Counted from the stretch's first letter, positions 1 through 8,199 are shown. The stretch: DNA of 64,000 bases from UBA4416 sp943362175 (GCA_943362175.1 CALRIU020000014.1:62001-126000); one strand, 5' to 3'. The notes: generated from the sequence alone by a model not told the origin. Made by a program: numbers and translations.

Positions 1-2
1 CC

Positions 3-221
3 GGGCCGGGCTATGCGCCCTTCCTGAGCCGGCCCCTCAGTGAGCTGGCCATCAGCACCCGCCTGCACCACCTGCTGCTGCGCGCCGGCTGCGAAAGCCT
101 GCTCGATGTGGCACGGCGCGGCCCCAAAGGCCTGTCATCCGTGCGGGGCTTTGGCCCAGGGGCGCTGGCCGAGCTGAGGGAATTTTTTGTAAGGGAAGGG
201 TATGAGGAGTTGTTTGCTTAA
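3..221 (+). CDS. RNA polymerase alpha-CTD-like protein, 3' end only
   Basis: The reading frame is open from base 3 to the TAA at 219-221 and enters from outside the window, so only the last 72 residues are seen. They resemble the helix-hairpin-helix fold of the RNA polymerase alpha C-terminal domain: an ELAIST..L.HLL..AGC.SLLDV helix pair, then SVRGFGPGALAELREFF. The family is known for DNA and protein contacts. Whether this is a subunit or a stand-alone DNA-binding protein cannot be told from the tail. Its last 84 bases recur, diverged, at 535-618. Confidence 0.6.
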   Translation, partial: GPGYAPFLSRPLSELAISTRLHHLLLRAGCESLLDVARRGPKGLSSVRGFGPGALAELREFFVREGYEELFA

Positions 222-271
222 ATCGGACATTTGCTTCAGCTAATGAAGCTGTATTTGATTTTATATTATTA

Positions 272-480
272 GTTCTTTTTGCTTGATCAAAAAGAACCAA
301 AAAATCAAGCCAAAAATATGCTCAGCGCGCCTCACGGAATTCTACGGATTTCACGCTCCATCCTGTCACAAAGAACAGGTGACAGGATTTCACTAAATCC
401 TTGAATTCTCGTTTCACCCCTCTCTCTGCCCGCATTTTTGGCAGGCCACGCGCTTGCATCTATCATGCTTTATTTATAGA
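272..480. repeat. Repeat module copy 1 (GTTCTTTTT palindrome to ATCTATCATG)
   Basis: This module opens with a near-perfect dyad at 272-297, arms GTTCTTTTT and AAAAAGAAC around TTGATC, followed by an AAAATCAAG word. It ends with a GCCACGCGCTTGCATCTATC-like edge near 448-470. The edges recur at 793-818 and about 950-975, while the middle differs and holds its own dyad (ATCCTGTCAC / GTGACAGGAT near 360-390). The layout of conserved edges and a variable hairpin centre is typical of non-coding mobile repeats. No protein is encoded. Confidence 0.7.
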
Positions 481-534
481 ATAAACTATGCACCCTTACA
501 TGTTTGAGTTGGTATTATTCGCTTCCCCTTTTCT

Positions 535-618
535 TCCGTGCGGGGCTTTGGCCCCGGAGCCTTGCAGGAGCTGAGGGAGTTTTTTGTGAGGGAGGGTTAT
601 GAGGAGTTGTTTCAATAA
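535..618 (+). pseudogene. Duplicated 3' end of the alpha-CTD-like gene
   Basis: These 84 bases align without gaps to 138-221 and end at the same stop codon. The frame reads VRGFGPGALQELREFFVREG and then YEELFQ. No start codon or upstream part of the gene precedes it. The first about 70 residues of a normal domain are absent, so this is a gene remnant. Roughly one base in seven differs from the first copy, so the duplication is not recent, or the first copy has evolved. Confidence 0.65.
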
Positions 619-792
619 AATGCATCAGTGCTTTTTATTTTAAGAATAAGTAAGATTTTTAGTATTATTTCTTTTTTCCCTCGAAGCGAGTTCGGGGCTG
701 GCTTTGATGAAAAAAGAAAGAGGGCAAACATCCGTTGGATGTTTGAGCCAGCATGTGGGTGGCTCAAGGAACCCTTCTTTTTTATATCTCTT

Positions 793-1003
793 GTTCTTTT
801 TGCTTGATCAAAAAGAACGAAAAAATCAAGGCAAAACGAATCCTTCCCGCTCTTTTAATTTTTAAGATTCGTTACCGAAAGAGAACTAAAGCTCTTTCGG
901 ACTCATCTAAAAAAATTAAAATTCACAGCCCCTCGGCGCCACGTTTTGCCAGCCTACGCGCTGTATCTATCATGTTTTACTTTATCGGAATAGCTTCATG
1001 ATT
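793..1003. repeat. Repeat module copy 2
   Basis: This is the second copy of the module at 272-480. The GTTCTTTTT/AAAAAGAAC dyad is at 793-818. The right edge CTACGCGCTGTATCTATC is near 953-970. The middle carries a different hairpin (CCGAAAGAG at about 875 and CTCTTTCGG at about 892). Copies 1 and 2 both follow an alpha-CTD 3' end. An open frame across this stretch has no protein-like composition and is not annotated. Confidence 0.65.
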
Positions 1004-1146
1004 CTTCCACATGTTCGGTTTTGTAAGCAAGCGCTTAGTAGGAGCTTACCATAGAGGATTCTGCGCAAAGCAATGCCTGATCGTTTGTACATTCCACTCC
1101 TTTAAACCCAAATCAGGTTCGGGGAATCAGCGCCCGCACAGGGCCG

Positions 1147-2058
1147 CTAGCGCACATCGCCAATGATAAAGCTCCGCTCGCTGAAGGCCGGCAGGCTGGG
1201 TTCTCCTTCGTAAAAATAATGAATAGGGTCTTTGGCATCCATCAGGCCCAGGCTGTAGAGCACCGGCACAAAGTGGTCGGACGTAGGTGCTGCCAGCTTG
1301 CCCAGCTTGTGGCTTGTTTCGTAATCAATAAGGCTCTTCACATGGCGGCTGTCGATCTCCTGCTTAATCCAGGCGTCGTAGTCGGCTTCCCAGCCGTAAG
1401 GCGTCATATCGCCGGTACTGAGTTTTTTTCCTGCCAGCTGTAAGTTGTGGATGAGCGAGCCGCTGCCGATGATGAGCACGCCTTTATCGCGGAGCGATTT
1501 CAGCTGCCTGCCAAGCCCGTAATGGTACTCCGGTTTCGCGTGGTAATCGAGGCTCATCTGAAACACCGGCATATTGCCCTTCGGGAAAAGGTGCATGAGC
1601 ATAGGCCAGGCGCCGTGGTCGAGGCCCCAATCGGTGGTTTCTTTCACCTCCGGAATCAGCTGCGTGATTTCATGGGCAATGGCGGGGGCGCCCTTTGCCT
1701 GGTATTTTACGGTGTAGTACTCGTCCGGAAATCCGTAATAATCATAAATCTGCTTTTGCTGCGGAGAGGCATTCACAAAAGTGCCGCGCGTGTTCCAATG
1801 GGCCGATACCACCAGCACAGCTTTCACATCATAGCTTTTTTCAAGCTGCCTTCCAAGCTCATAGAGGGTGTTCCAGAAAGGCCGCTGCTCCCGGGGCAGT
1901 GGAATGTCCATCGGGCTGCCATGCGAGGTAAAGAGCACCGGCATCCTCTTTCCCTGCACCGGCAGGCTGCCTGTGAGCTTTTCAAATTCGGGCAGCTTCA
2001 TGGCGCTGAGCGACATCGGGGCCAGGGCCATCAGTTTTAAAAAATCTTTTCGTTCCAT
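1147..2058 (-). CDS. ygiD: DODA-type extradiol aromatic ring-opening dioxygenase, YgiD-like
   Basis: The 303-aa protein belongs to the YgiD/4,5-DOPA extradiol dioxygenase family (class III, metal-dependent cleavage of catechols). The expected metal or active-site histidines are present: H46 in FTSHGSPM, H87 in VVSAHW, H148 in LDHGAW, H204 in SLIHNL and H262 in SDHFVPVLY. An N-terminal extension of about 35 residues (ERKDFLKLMALAPM) looks like a signal or Tat-like leader that E. coli YgiD lacks. The physiological substrate is unknown for this family. It is transcribed alone, with repeats on its 5' side. Confidence 0.9.
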   Translation of the reverse strand: MERKDFLKLMALAPMSLSAMKLPEFEKLTGSLPVQGKRMPVLFTSHGSPMDIPLPREQRPFWNTLYELGRQLEKSYDVKAVLVVSAHWNTRGTFVNASPQQKQIYDYYGFPDEYYTVKYQAKGAPAIAHEITQLIPEVKETTDWGLDHGAWPMLMHLFPKGNMPVFQMSLDYHAKPEYHYGLGRQLKSLRDKGVLIIGSGSLIHNLQLAGKKLSTGDMTPYGWEADYDAWIKQEIDSRHVKSLIDYETSHKLGKLAAPTSDHFVPVLYSLGLMDAKDPIHYFYEGEPSLPAFSERSFIIGDVR

Positions 2059-2165
2059 GTTCGTATCATGTTGGGTTCAATCTGTGATTGAGGTTGCAGC
2101 GACAAAGTTCGGAAGAGGAAAGCGTCCAAAAATTGATCTATGGTAAGAACGTGCTTCTGCTACCC

Positions 2166-2283
2166 TTCGACTCCGCTCAGGGTGCAGATCAACCACCGGT
2201 GGCTGAGACCTTTGAAGCCAGCGGTTTTAAAAATTACAGCCACCGGGTACAAATCAATCACCGGTGGCTGAGCGGAGCCGAAG
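2166..2283. repeat. REP-like inverted repeat (CTTCGACTCCGCTCAG arms)
   Basis: The outer arms CTTCGACTCCGCTCAG at 2166-2181 and CTGAGCGGAGCCGAAG at 2268-2283 form an imperfect palindrome. Between them are two CACCGGTGGCTG words. Related CTTCGnCTnCGCTCAG words appear at 2390-2405 and 9517-9533, inside the larger GGGCGTG elements, and near 31692-31720. This is a non-coding REP/REPIN-type repeat. It lies between ygiD and the Crp gene. Confidence 0.6.
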
Positions 2284-2323
2284 CCCCGGTGAAAGAAGTA
2301 TAATGTGTGATCTTTAAGATTTA

Positions 2324-2438
2324 GGGCGTGTCCCTTCCGCAAAGGAACGCGGAAGGGCCGGGCTATCACTCCAATCTTTTACATACACTTCGGCTCCGCT
2401 CAGTGTACGTAAAAGGATTTTCGTTCTATCCCTCACGC
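2324..2438 (+). repeat. GGGCGTG...TCACGC element, copy A
   Basis: This 115-bp element begins GGGCGTGTCCC and ends ATCCCTCACGC. It shares its edges and the internal AATCTTTT... AAAAGGATTT core with copies at 9457-9587 and, inverted, 12329-12465. Its middle is a hairpin built from CACTTCGGCTCCGCTCAGTG. The ends have a short inverted GCGTG. No open frame of its own; MITE-like. Confidence 0.65.
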
Positions 2439-2531
2439 GGGCTTATCTCAAAATTCCGGATTTGGCAGCGATGGCTGAGCCGGTGCACTGAGCTTATCGA
2501 AGTGGGAGCCGAAGCCATACCTGATGAACGC

Positions 2532-3062
2532 CTATTTTTTACTCACACGTTCTTTCCTTACTCTGCTGAGGCTTTCGGGTGTCATACCCAGGTAGGAGGC
2601 CAGCATTTTTTGCGGCACGCGCTGCGTCAGGCCAGGGTAGGTTTTGGTGAAATTGTCGTAGCGTTCCTCGGCAGTGGCACTCAGCAGGAGGATGATGCGC
2701 CGGCGGAAGGCGTTGATCTTCTTTTGCAGGCTCATCACCAGGTCGTTGGCCGATGCGAGGTCTGCGCTGGCTGTGGTGAGATCGCGCGGAGAGTGGATGA
2801 TCTTAACTACCGAATCTTCAATGGCGTCGATGTAGAGCATCGCCGGCTTTTGTTCGAGGATGGCCTCTTCGTCGCTCAGGAACCAGTCTTCGGGCGCAAA
2901 CTGGTAGATGTGCTCCTTGCCTTTCGTGTCGATGATGTAAGCCCTCAGGCAACCCTTCTCCACATAGTAAGCCTGGTTGGCAGCATCACCGGCCCTCAGC
3001 AGGATCTCTCCTTTTTTTACATGCTTTTCAGGAACAGCTTTGAAATGGTCTTTGAGGGTCAT
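2532..3062 (-). CDS. Crp/Fnr family transcriptional regulator
   Basis: The 176-aa protein has an N-terminal cyclic-nucleotide-binding-like beta barrel (about residues 15-110: KGEILLRAGDAANQAYYVEKG) and a C-terminal winged helix with recognition helix MTPESLSRVRKER near the end. The barrel lacks a clear PRTAE phosphate cassette, so cAMP binding is doubtful. The form is common in Bacteroidota, where such proteins are often stress or metabolite sensors. It starts 17 nt after the stop of the nuclease-like gene at 3080-4267, so the two are probably co-transcribed. Confidence 0.85.
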   Translation of the reverse strand: MTLKDHFKAVPEKHVKKGEILLRAGDAANQAYYVEKGCLRAYIIDTKGKEHIYQFAPEDWFLSDEEAILEQKPAMLYIDAIEDSVVKIIHSPRDLTTASADLASANDLVMSLQKKINAFRRRIILLLSATAEERYDNFTKTYPGLTQRVPQKMLASYLGMTPESLSRVRKERVSKK

Positions 3063-3079
3063 AGATACTTTGGTTTCTA

Positions 3080-4267
3080 TTAAATCAGGTATTGTGTAAT
3101 GTCAATCTTTTGCCGGGTGCCGGAGCGTGGTTGATGTATTTCGAACCTGCTGCCGGTTTTATAAATATTAATGTGCCAGTAAATCGAATCTCCCTTGTGG
3201 GTTGTGCTCATGTTAGCACTAAGCGTAACAAATTCTTTGAATGGAAGAACAATAATCGTTTTCTCATTCCCGCAAACGAAAGCGACGTAAGCACGTTTAC
3301 ATTCTTTCAGAAATGTTTTTTGGTATGGATAAAAGGAGTACCAGAATAAGTCCGATTGTTTCCTGGGATATATTTTCGACACCATACAGATGAATCCAAT
3401 ATTAAGCTCCGGATTGAAAAAAAAGGATCCGGACTTTTTAATAAAGCTCGTTTTTAAGCTTGCGGCTATTTTTTCAATATAGACAGTCTGGTTTACACGA
3501 GGACTCTTATCCGGAATGACGATGGGTTTAACCTCATCCGACATAGCTTCCGGAATGGCTTCCTCTTCTATTTCTGTTTGATAGGTACGGGAAGGGTCAA
3601 ACATCAATTCGATCAAGCCATCCAGCTTCGTGTATTCTACGGGCTTCAGCACCTCGTTGATTTGGCGGTGAATTCCGGCATCATTCACGCGTTCTCTCAG
3701 CAGCAACATGGTGGTTAACGCCTTGACGCTGATCAGGCGGATATCCTTAGAATGCCTCGAGCCGCGGATCTGGGATTCAAGCCCCCCGGTATCCTCCCTA
3801 CCCACAACAATCAGAATCGAATTTTTGCCCCTGGTAATCCTACCTTCTTCAATAAGTTTGTCTGAATAGCCGGCTACTGTTTGCAGGTTTATCATGTAGG
3901 CATCGGTGGTTTTAATTTCGATGACAAAGCTGTGCTCATCATTCAGCTTCCAGATGCCGTCATAGCCGATGACATTCGTCCTTCCTCTGTATGAGCCATG
4001 CTCAACGGAAAAGCCAAGCCTCTCGCCATATTGATTAACGGCTTCCTGCAAGGCAAAACCACTGTCTTTAAAGGAGTCCGACAAGCATTCATTTGTATAC
4101 TGAACCAGCTTTTCGCTGGGTATTTCTTTAAGAAACTCACGTAGTTCCGACGAGGTGTTATTTTTATCTTTCAGAATCCCATCGCCGGTAATGGATATAA
4201 TTTGTGCATACGTTTTCGGAGCCAGAAATTCCTTATTGTCTTTCCAGAGTTGAAGCAATGTGGTCAT
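3080..4267 (-). CDS. PD-(D/E)XK nuclease-like protein of unknown role
   Basis: The 395-aa protein is not a named family that I recognise. Residues 68-130 carry the pattern of a PD-(D/E)XK nuclease core: E75 in ALQEAVN, D103 in GYDGIW, and E117-x-K119 in FVIEIKTTD. The stretch after this (LIVVGREDTGGLESQIRGSR) continues an alternating alpha/beta fold. The C-terminal about 150 residues are beta-rich and aromatic, possibly a binding module. No methyltransferase, helicase or specificity subunit is adjacent, so it is not a complete restriction system here. Nuclease activity is inference from the motif. It is upstream of, and likely in one transcript with, the Crp gene. Confidence 0.6.
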   Translation of the reverse strand: MTTLLQLWKDNKEFLAPKTYAQIISITGDGILKDKNNTSSELREFLKEIPSEKLVQYTNECLSDSFKDSGFALQEAVNQYGERLGFSVEHGSYRGRTNVIGYDGIWKLNDEHSFVIEIKTTDAYMINLQTVAGYSDKLIEEGRITRGKNSILIVVGREDTGGLESQIRGSRHSKDIRLISVKALTTMLLLRERVNDAGIHRQINEVLKPVEYTKLDGLIELMFDPSRTYQTEIEEEAIPEAMSDEVKPIVIPDKSPRVNQTVYIEKIAASLKTSFIKKSGSFFFNPELNIGFICMVSKIYPRKQSDLFWYSFYPYQKTFLKECKRAYVAFVCGNEKTIIVLPFKEFVTLSANMSTTHKGDSIYWHINIYKTGSRFEIHQPRSGTRQKIDITQYLI

Positions 4268-4486
4268 AGGGGATCAAATTAATACATGAATGTACAAAAG
4301 TTTTGATACTTTATTTGAATAATAATCCCAGTAATGTATGATGCCATATTATACAATAGGTTTTAGAATATGACAATACCAAGACGGAATAGTGCTGTAA
4401 AGTAAAAGGATTTTAAAACAGCACGTTACAGGGTGAAAAGTTATGAATAGGAAAAATGTTTTACCTATGTTGTTCCCCCAAAGAGA

Positions 4487-4520
4487 AAACCCTCTGAAAG
4501 TCTTGCTGTCAGAGGGTTTT
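4487..4520 (+). terminator. Intrinsic terminator inside a divergent intergenic region
   Basis: CCCTCTGA (4490-4497) pairs with TCAGAGGG (4509-4516), followed by TTTTG. The hairpin lies upstream of both divergent neighbours, about 220 bp from the nuclease-like gene and 177 bp from the SDR gene. It therefore terminates neither of them. It may end a small RNA or leader transcript from 4268-4486, where I see no open frame. Confidence 0.6.
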
Positions 4521-4623
4521 GTTGCTTTAGAAGAAAATGGTGGATTTGTATGATTATTTTGGGGTTAACTGTATCGATTGATAAAACGGTTAATACCTCT
4601 TCAAAGGTTATTTATCTTCCTTA

Positions 4624-4655
4624 TTGAATTTCGTACCAACCTTGTATTATCTTTG
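4624..4655 (+). promoter_or_regulatory. Bacteroidota-type promoter of the SDR/radical-SAM operon
   Basis: TTG at 4624-4626 and TATCTTTG at 4648-4655 are separated by 21 bp. This fits the phylum's -33 TTG and -7 TAnnTTTG pattern. Transcription would begin near 4661, about 36 nt before the start codon at 4697. Confidence 0.55.
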
Positions 4656-4696
4656 ATCGTATTAATAGAAGTCATTAACCCCAAAAGCCTTTTTAT

Positions 4697-5620
4697 ATGA
4701 CATTAAAATCTGACTGGACTTCTGAAAGCATTCCCGATTTAAATGGCAAAACGATCCTTATAACCGGAGCCAGTTCGGGAATTGGCCTGGAGGCCACGAG
4801 AGCCCTTTTGGATAAAAACGCGACGGTGGTACTCGCTTGCAGAAATCGTATAAGATTCGAACAGGCCATTAAGACTTTACGCAATAAAAAACGAGCTTAC
4901 TTTGTTGCTCCGCTTGATCTTTCCAACTTAATTTCAATCGAGAATTTTGCAAACGAATTTAAAAAATCGTTCCGTCAGCTACATGTGTTGATCAATAATG
5001 CAGGCGTTATGAATACTCCGTTTGAAAGAACTTTACTGGGGGTAAATATACAGTTTGGAGTGAATCATTTAGGTCATTATGCACTTTGCGGACATCTGCT
5101 GAATAATCTTCTCCAAACATCAGGATCAAGAATTGTAAATGTTTCCAGCATTGCCGCTGCCGAATCACAATTCGATCTCGCCAACATTTACTCCGCAGAA
5201 AAATATGAGAAAAATGCAGCATATCGGCTTAGCAAACTGGCCAATCTTTATTTTTCCCTTGAACTAAATGAACGATTTATACAAAACAAGCTTCCCTGTA
5301 TTTCTGTTTCAGCTCATCCAGGTTACGCAAAAAGCAATTTACAAAGGCACTCTAAGGGCTTGTTACGGAAATTGCATATCCTGTACACCATTGCACGCTA
5401 TGGACAAAGTGCCAAAGCAGGCGCCTTATCTATCCTAAGGGCAGCTACCGAAACCAGCTTAAATGGTGGGGAATATTTTTATCCTGGCTCAGCTAACGGA
5501 CTCAAAGGTGTTCCGGTTGCAGGGGTTTACCCTCCTATTGCCCTAAATGATGAATATAGAAAAATGCTGTGGGTATTATCCGAAGAATTAACCACAATTA
5601 AATATCACTTCAATTCATGA
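4697..5620 (+). CDS. SDR-family oxidoreductase
   Basis: The 307-aa protein is a classical short-chain dehydrogenase/reductase of the retinol-dehydrogenase-like group. The NAD(P) motif TGASSGIG is at residues 23-30, NNAG at 100-103, the serine at 150-151 and the catalytic Y176-x3-K180 pair are all present. The substrate cannot be inferred. The stop codon overlaps the next start (ATGA at 5617-5620), so it is translationally coupled to the radical SAM gene. Base composition is visibly more AT-rich than that of neighbouring regions, which suggests acquisition. Confidence 0.85.
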   Translation: MTLKSDWTSESIPDLNGKTILITGASSGIGLEATRALLDKNATVVLACRNRIRFEQAIKTLRNKKRAYFVAPLDLSNLISIENFANEFKKSFRQLHVLINNAGVMNTPFERTLLGVNIQFGVNHLGHYALCGHLLNNLLQTSGSRIVNVSSIAAAESQFDLANIYSAEKYEKNAAYRLSKLANLYFSLELNERFIQNKLPCISVSAHPGYAKSNLQRHSKGLLRKLHILYTIARYGQSAKAGALSILRAATETSLNGGEYFYPGSANGLKGVPVAGVYPPIALNDEYRKMLWVLSEELTTIKYHFNS

Positions 5621-7020
5621 AAATCGGATTAGTCTATCCTAATGAGGGGAAAAAGGAAAAAGCTATTCATCTTGGATTGGCATATCTTGCCAGCTATGCG
5701 AGAACGCAGCATCCGGACATAAGTTTTACGCTACTGGATACGAGAATTGCTTCAAAACAGGAAAAGCAGAATTTCTTCACTATGGCATTTGATATAGTGG
5801 GGGTCACAGTGATGAGCGGTATATTTAAAGAAGCTCTGGCAATAGCTAAGGAAGTAAGGAAATATCAGCCTTCCACAGTTATATGTGTCGGGGGGCCGTA
5901 TGTTTCTTCACTGGAGAAAGAGATTTTACATTTTTCTGAATTTGACCTGGCAGTTGTTGGCGAAGGTGAAATTACATTTAGTGAGATCATTCATGCTATA
6001 AAAGGAGCAGGAGATTTTTCATCGATCGAAGGCCTCATTTATAGAGATTCAGACGGTAACGTGGTCATGAATAGAGCGAGGGGGATTAAAAATAACATTG
6101 ATAATTTGCCGATGCCCGCTTATGATCTTTTTAAGATGGACAGGTATCCTAATTACAGGATTCTAAGCAGCCGGGGCTGCCCTTATAAATGTTCGTTCTG
6201 TAGTTCGGCCGATGTATGGCAGTACAAATGGCAAAAACGAAAACCGGCAGCTATTCTTGATGAGATCAAATTCCTGATAAAAAATTATGGCAGAAAAACT
6301 TTTTTCTTTAACGATGATACATTTAATATGAACCTGGCAAGGGCAGAAGAAATCTGCGATCTCTTGATTGAAAGCGGAGTGAATATACTCTGGACAACAC
6401 CCTTCAGGGCCGACCGGGTGGACTCTAATCTTGCGGCTAAAATGAAAAAGGCAGGCTGCTACAATGTAGCTATTGGTATAGAATCCGCTGACAATACTAT
6501 CCTGGAACTTATGAAAAAACAAATTACGATAGAACAGATTACCAGCGGCATTAAAATACTAAGATCAGCTGGAATTGAAGTGTTAGGCCAGTTTGTGATC
6601 GGGGTACCGGAGGAAACACCCCTCACATTTGAGAAGACGCTTAATTATGCTTTAAATTCTGAGCTTGACTTTATTCTATTTTATTCTGCTTTGCCCTACA
6701 AAAAAACTGCTCAGTGGGAATTTATAGAAAAAAACGGCAGATTCCTCCATCGTGTGATGCATGAATACCATGATATTAAACCACGAGTCGTGTTTGAGAC
6801 CAATGATTTTAACTATAACGATAGGGTGATTGCTATAAAAAGAGCAGAACAGGCTGGTTTTTATGTGGACGATAACCGTTTAAGCCATGTGTTTGATTTT
6901 GGGAGAACTGCCGCGAAGTATTTTCAAAAATATCTACCTGCCAGAGTAGGTAACTTTGTCTATTTAAGCATGAAAAAATTCTATAGAGAGAGACTCAAAG
7001 GTACATGGATACGGAATTAA
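5617..7020 (+). CDS. B12-binding-domain radical SAM protein
   Basis: The 467-aa protein has an N-terminal Rossmann-like cobalamin-binding-type domain (about 1-150, with GLVYPN, VGVTVMSG, VGGPYVS, VVGEGE). A radical SAM core follows, with the [4Fe-4S] triad C188-x3-C192-x2-C195 in SSRGCPYKCSFCSS. This is the BchE/P-methylase architecture, whose members do methylations, cyclisations or ring rearrangements. The DxHxxG cobalamin ligand motif is not evident. The C-terminal about 120 residues contain the usual helical tail. It is coupled to the SDR gene; together they could modify a lipid or small metabolite. AT-rich like its partner. Confidence 0.85.
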   Translation: MKIGLVYPNEGKKEKAIHLGLAYLASYARTQHPDISFTLLDTRIASKQEKQNFFTMAFDIVGVTVMSGIFKEALAIAKEVRKYQPSTVICVGGPYVSSLEKEILHFSEFDLAVVGEGEITFSEIIHAIKGAGDFSSIEGLIYRDSDGNVVMNRARGIKNNIDNLPMPAYDLFKMDRYPNYRILSSRGCPYKCSFCSSADVWQYKWQKRKPAAILDEIKFLIKNYGRKTFFFNDDTFNMNLARAEEICDLLIESGVNILWTTPFRADRVDSNLAAKMKKAGCYNVAIGIESADNTILELMKKQITIEQITSGIKILRSAGIEVLGQFVIGVPEETPLTFEKTLNYALNSELDFILFYSALPYKKTAQWEFIEKNGRFLHRVMHEYHDIKPRVVFETNDFNYNDRVIAIKRAEQAGFYVDDNRLSHVFDFGRTAAKYFQKYLPARVGNFVYLSMKKFYRERLKGTWIRN

Positions 7021-7024
7021 GAGA

Positions 7025-7062
7025 GGTATTCATTAACTCCAACGAGTTGGGTGAATGATACC
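7025..7062 (+). terminator. Hairpin after the radical SAM gene
   Basis: GGTATTCATT...CCAAC pairs with GTTGG...GAATGATACC within 38 bp, starting 5 nt after the stop codon. It lacks a strong T tract (CCAAAAAC follows), so it may be a processing or weak termination signal. Confidence 0.4.
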
Positions 7063-7237
7063 AAAAACATCGGAAACATTTTTTATGTGATTAAATAAAA
7101 TTAAGTCCTTTGTTAGAAAGACTCCTGGCGGAAGACAAATGTCCTCAGGCATTTGAGCCACCTTGCGAGCGGATTATTTCATGATCCTTGGGGCATGCCC
7201 TGGGTCACAGACCATCAAGCGCTTGACAGCTCCAGCC

Positions 7238-7272
7238 AAAAAAAAATCCCCGCCTTTGGGCGGGGATTTTTT
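7238..7272 (-). terminator. Terminator of tRNA-Cys
   Basis: ATCCCCGCC (7246-7254) and GGCGGGGAT (7259-7267) form a GC-rich stem. An A run lies on the left and a T run on the right, so it can act on both strands. It lies 6-11 nt beyond the 3' end of tRNA-Cys on the minus strand. Confidence 0.75.
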
Positions 7273-7277
7273 TATCG

Positions 7278-7348
7278 AGGTCCCGAGCGGATTCGAACCG
7301 CTGTAGCAGCTTTTGCAGAGCTGAGCCTAGCCACTCGGCCACAGGACC
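7278..7348 (-). tRNA. tRNA-Cys (GCA)
   Basis: Read on the minus strand the 71-nt sequence folds into a full cloverleaf. The acceptor is GGTCCTG/CGGGACC and the D stem GCC/GGC. The anticodon stem CAGCT/AGCTG encloses the loop CTGCAAA, so the anticodon is GCA (Cys). The T arm is AGCGG-TTCGAAT-CCGCT. The discriminator is T and CCA is not encoded. Confidence 0.95.
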
Positions 7349-7396
7349 ATGATGGTGAGATTTCTGGCAAAATGCCGGATTTCTCAGAACGGGTAG

Positions 7397-7425
7397 CAAA
7401 AATACACTTTTTTTCCTAAACCAAA
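7397..7425 (-). promoter_or_regulatory. Probable promoter of tRNA-Cys
   Basis: On the minus strand TATTTTTG (7404-7397) matches the -7 TAnnTTTG box. TTTG (7425-7422) lies 17 bp upstream, slightly short of the usual 19-21. The transcript would start about 44 nt before the tRNA. Confidence 0.45.
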
Positions 7426-7573
7426 TAAAAAATTATAGGGAAAAAGGCTTTTTATTAAGACTAAAGGCCTTTGCCAGATGATTTGATGCCACTCAACTCG
7501 TTAAGAAAGACCCCGTCGCAATCACCCCTCTCAATTGTTATTTCCGCACCCCGCCGCTTCGAAACCGGCAACC

Positions 7574-7581
7574 TACCTTTG
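7574..7581 (+). promoter_or_regulatory. -7 box TACCTTTG upstream of the reductase gene
   Basis: TACCTTTG is a perfect TAnnTTTG box 20 nt before the ATG at 7601. No well-placed -33 TTG is seen, so strength is uncertain. Confidence 0.45.
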
Positions 7582-7600
7582 TCAAACAAATCACTCTATC

Positions 7601-8182
7601 ATGAGAAAATTAATCATAAAAATGTCGGTGTCGCTCGATGGTTTCGTATGCGATGCACATGGCGGGAAAGACTGGCTCTTTAAAACCGGCGACGCGGAGT
7701 CCGCTGCCTGGAGTGTCAACGAGATCAGGGAGGCCGGGCTCATCATCATGGGCCGGACGTCCTTTGAGGAAATGGCTCCTTACTGGCCTACGGCTACCGG
7801 GCCCTTTGCAGAGCCTATGAATACCATTCCCAAAGCCGTGTTTACCAAAAAAGGATTTAAGGGCATCGGCCCCCTTCCTTCGGCAACGCAAGAGCAAGCA
7901 GCCTCCTGGACCGGGGCGCAGATCATCAATGGCGATCTGGCGGAAGAGATCACGAAGATCAAAGCGGAGAAGGGTAAACCCATCGTTGCCATTGGCGGTG
8001 CGGGATTCGTACAGGGCCTCATCGCCACAGGCCTGGTAGATGAATACCACCTGGCCGTGCATCCTGTGGCCCTGGGTTCAGGACTTCCCATCTTCAGCGG
8101 GCTGAAAGCACCGCTTTACCTGAATCCCGGCGGGGTAAGCGTATTTCCGGCCGGAACCATCGCCTACACTTACCGCGCCTGA
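7601..8182 (+). CDS. Dihydrofolate reductase family protein (RibD C-terminal-like)
   Basis: The 193-aa protein has the RibD-C/dihydrofolate-reductase-like fold: MRKLIIKMSVSLDGFV at the N-terminus, GRTSFEEMAPYWP, then IGGAGFVQGLIATGLVDEYHLAVHPVALGSGLPIF. Members are NADPH-dependent reductases, mostly of unknown substrate, that are common as stand-alone genes in Bacteroidota. I take the ATG at 7601 because upstream codons are not protein-like and the -7 box lies at 7574. A diverged paralogue is at 56558-57103. Confidence 0.85.
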   Translation: MRKLIIKMSVSLDGFVCDAHGGKDWLFKTGDAESAAWSVNEIREAGLIIMGRTSFEEMAPYWPTATGPFAEPMNTIPKAVFTKKGFKGIGPLPSATQEQAASWTGAQIINGDLAEEITKIKAEKGKPIVAIGGAGFVQGLIATGLVDEYHLAVHPVALGSGLPIFSGLKAPLYLNPGGVSVFPAGTIAYTYRA

Positions 8183-8199
8183 GCTTACAAACGTCTTCC

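Noticed and set aside
753..1001. 82-codon frame across repeat module 2
   Set aside because: The frame reads through the repeat edges and a hairpin; the sequence is AT-rich and low in complexity.
1447..2040. Open frame opposite ygiD
   Set aside because: It runs antisense through the conserved YgiD active-site codons.
2328..3083. 251-codon plus-strand frame opposite the Crp gene
   Set aside because: It mainly covers repeat copy A and the antisense of the conserved Crp family gene.
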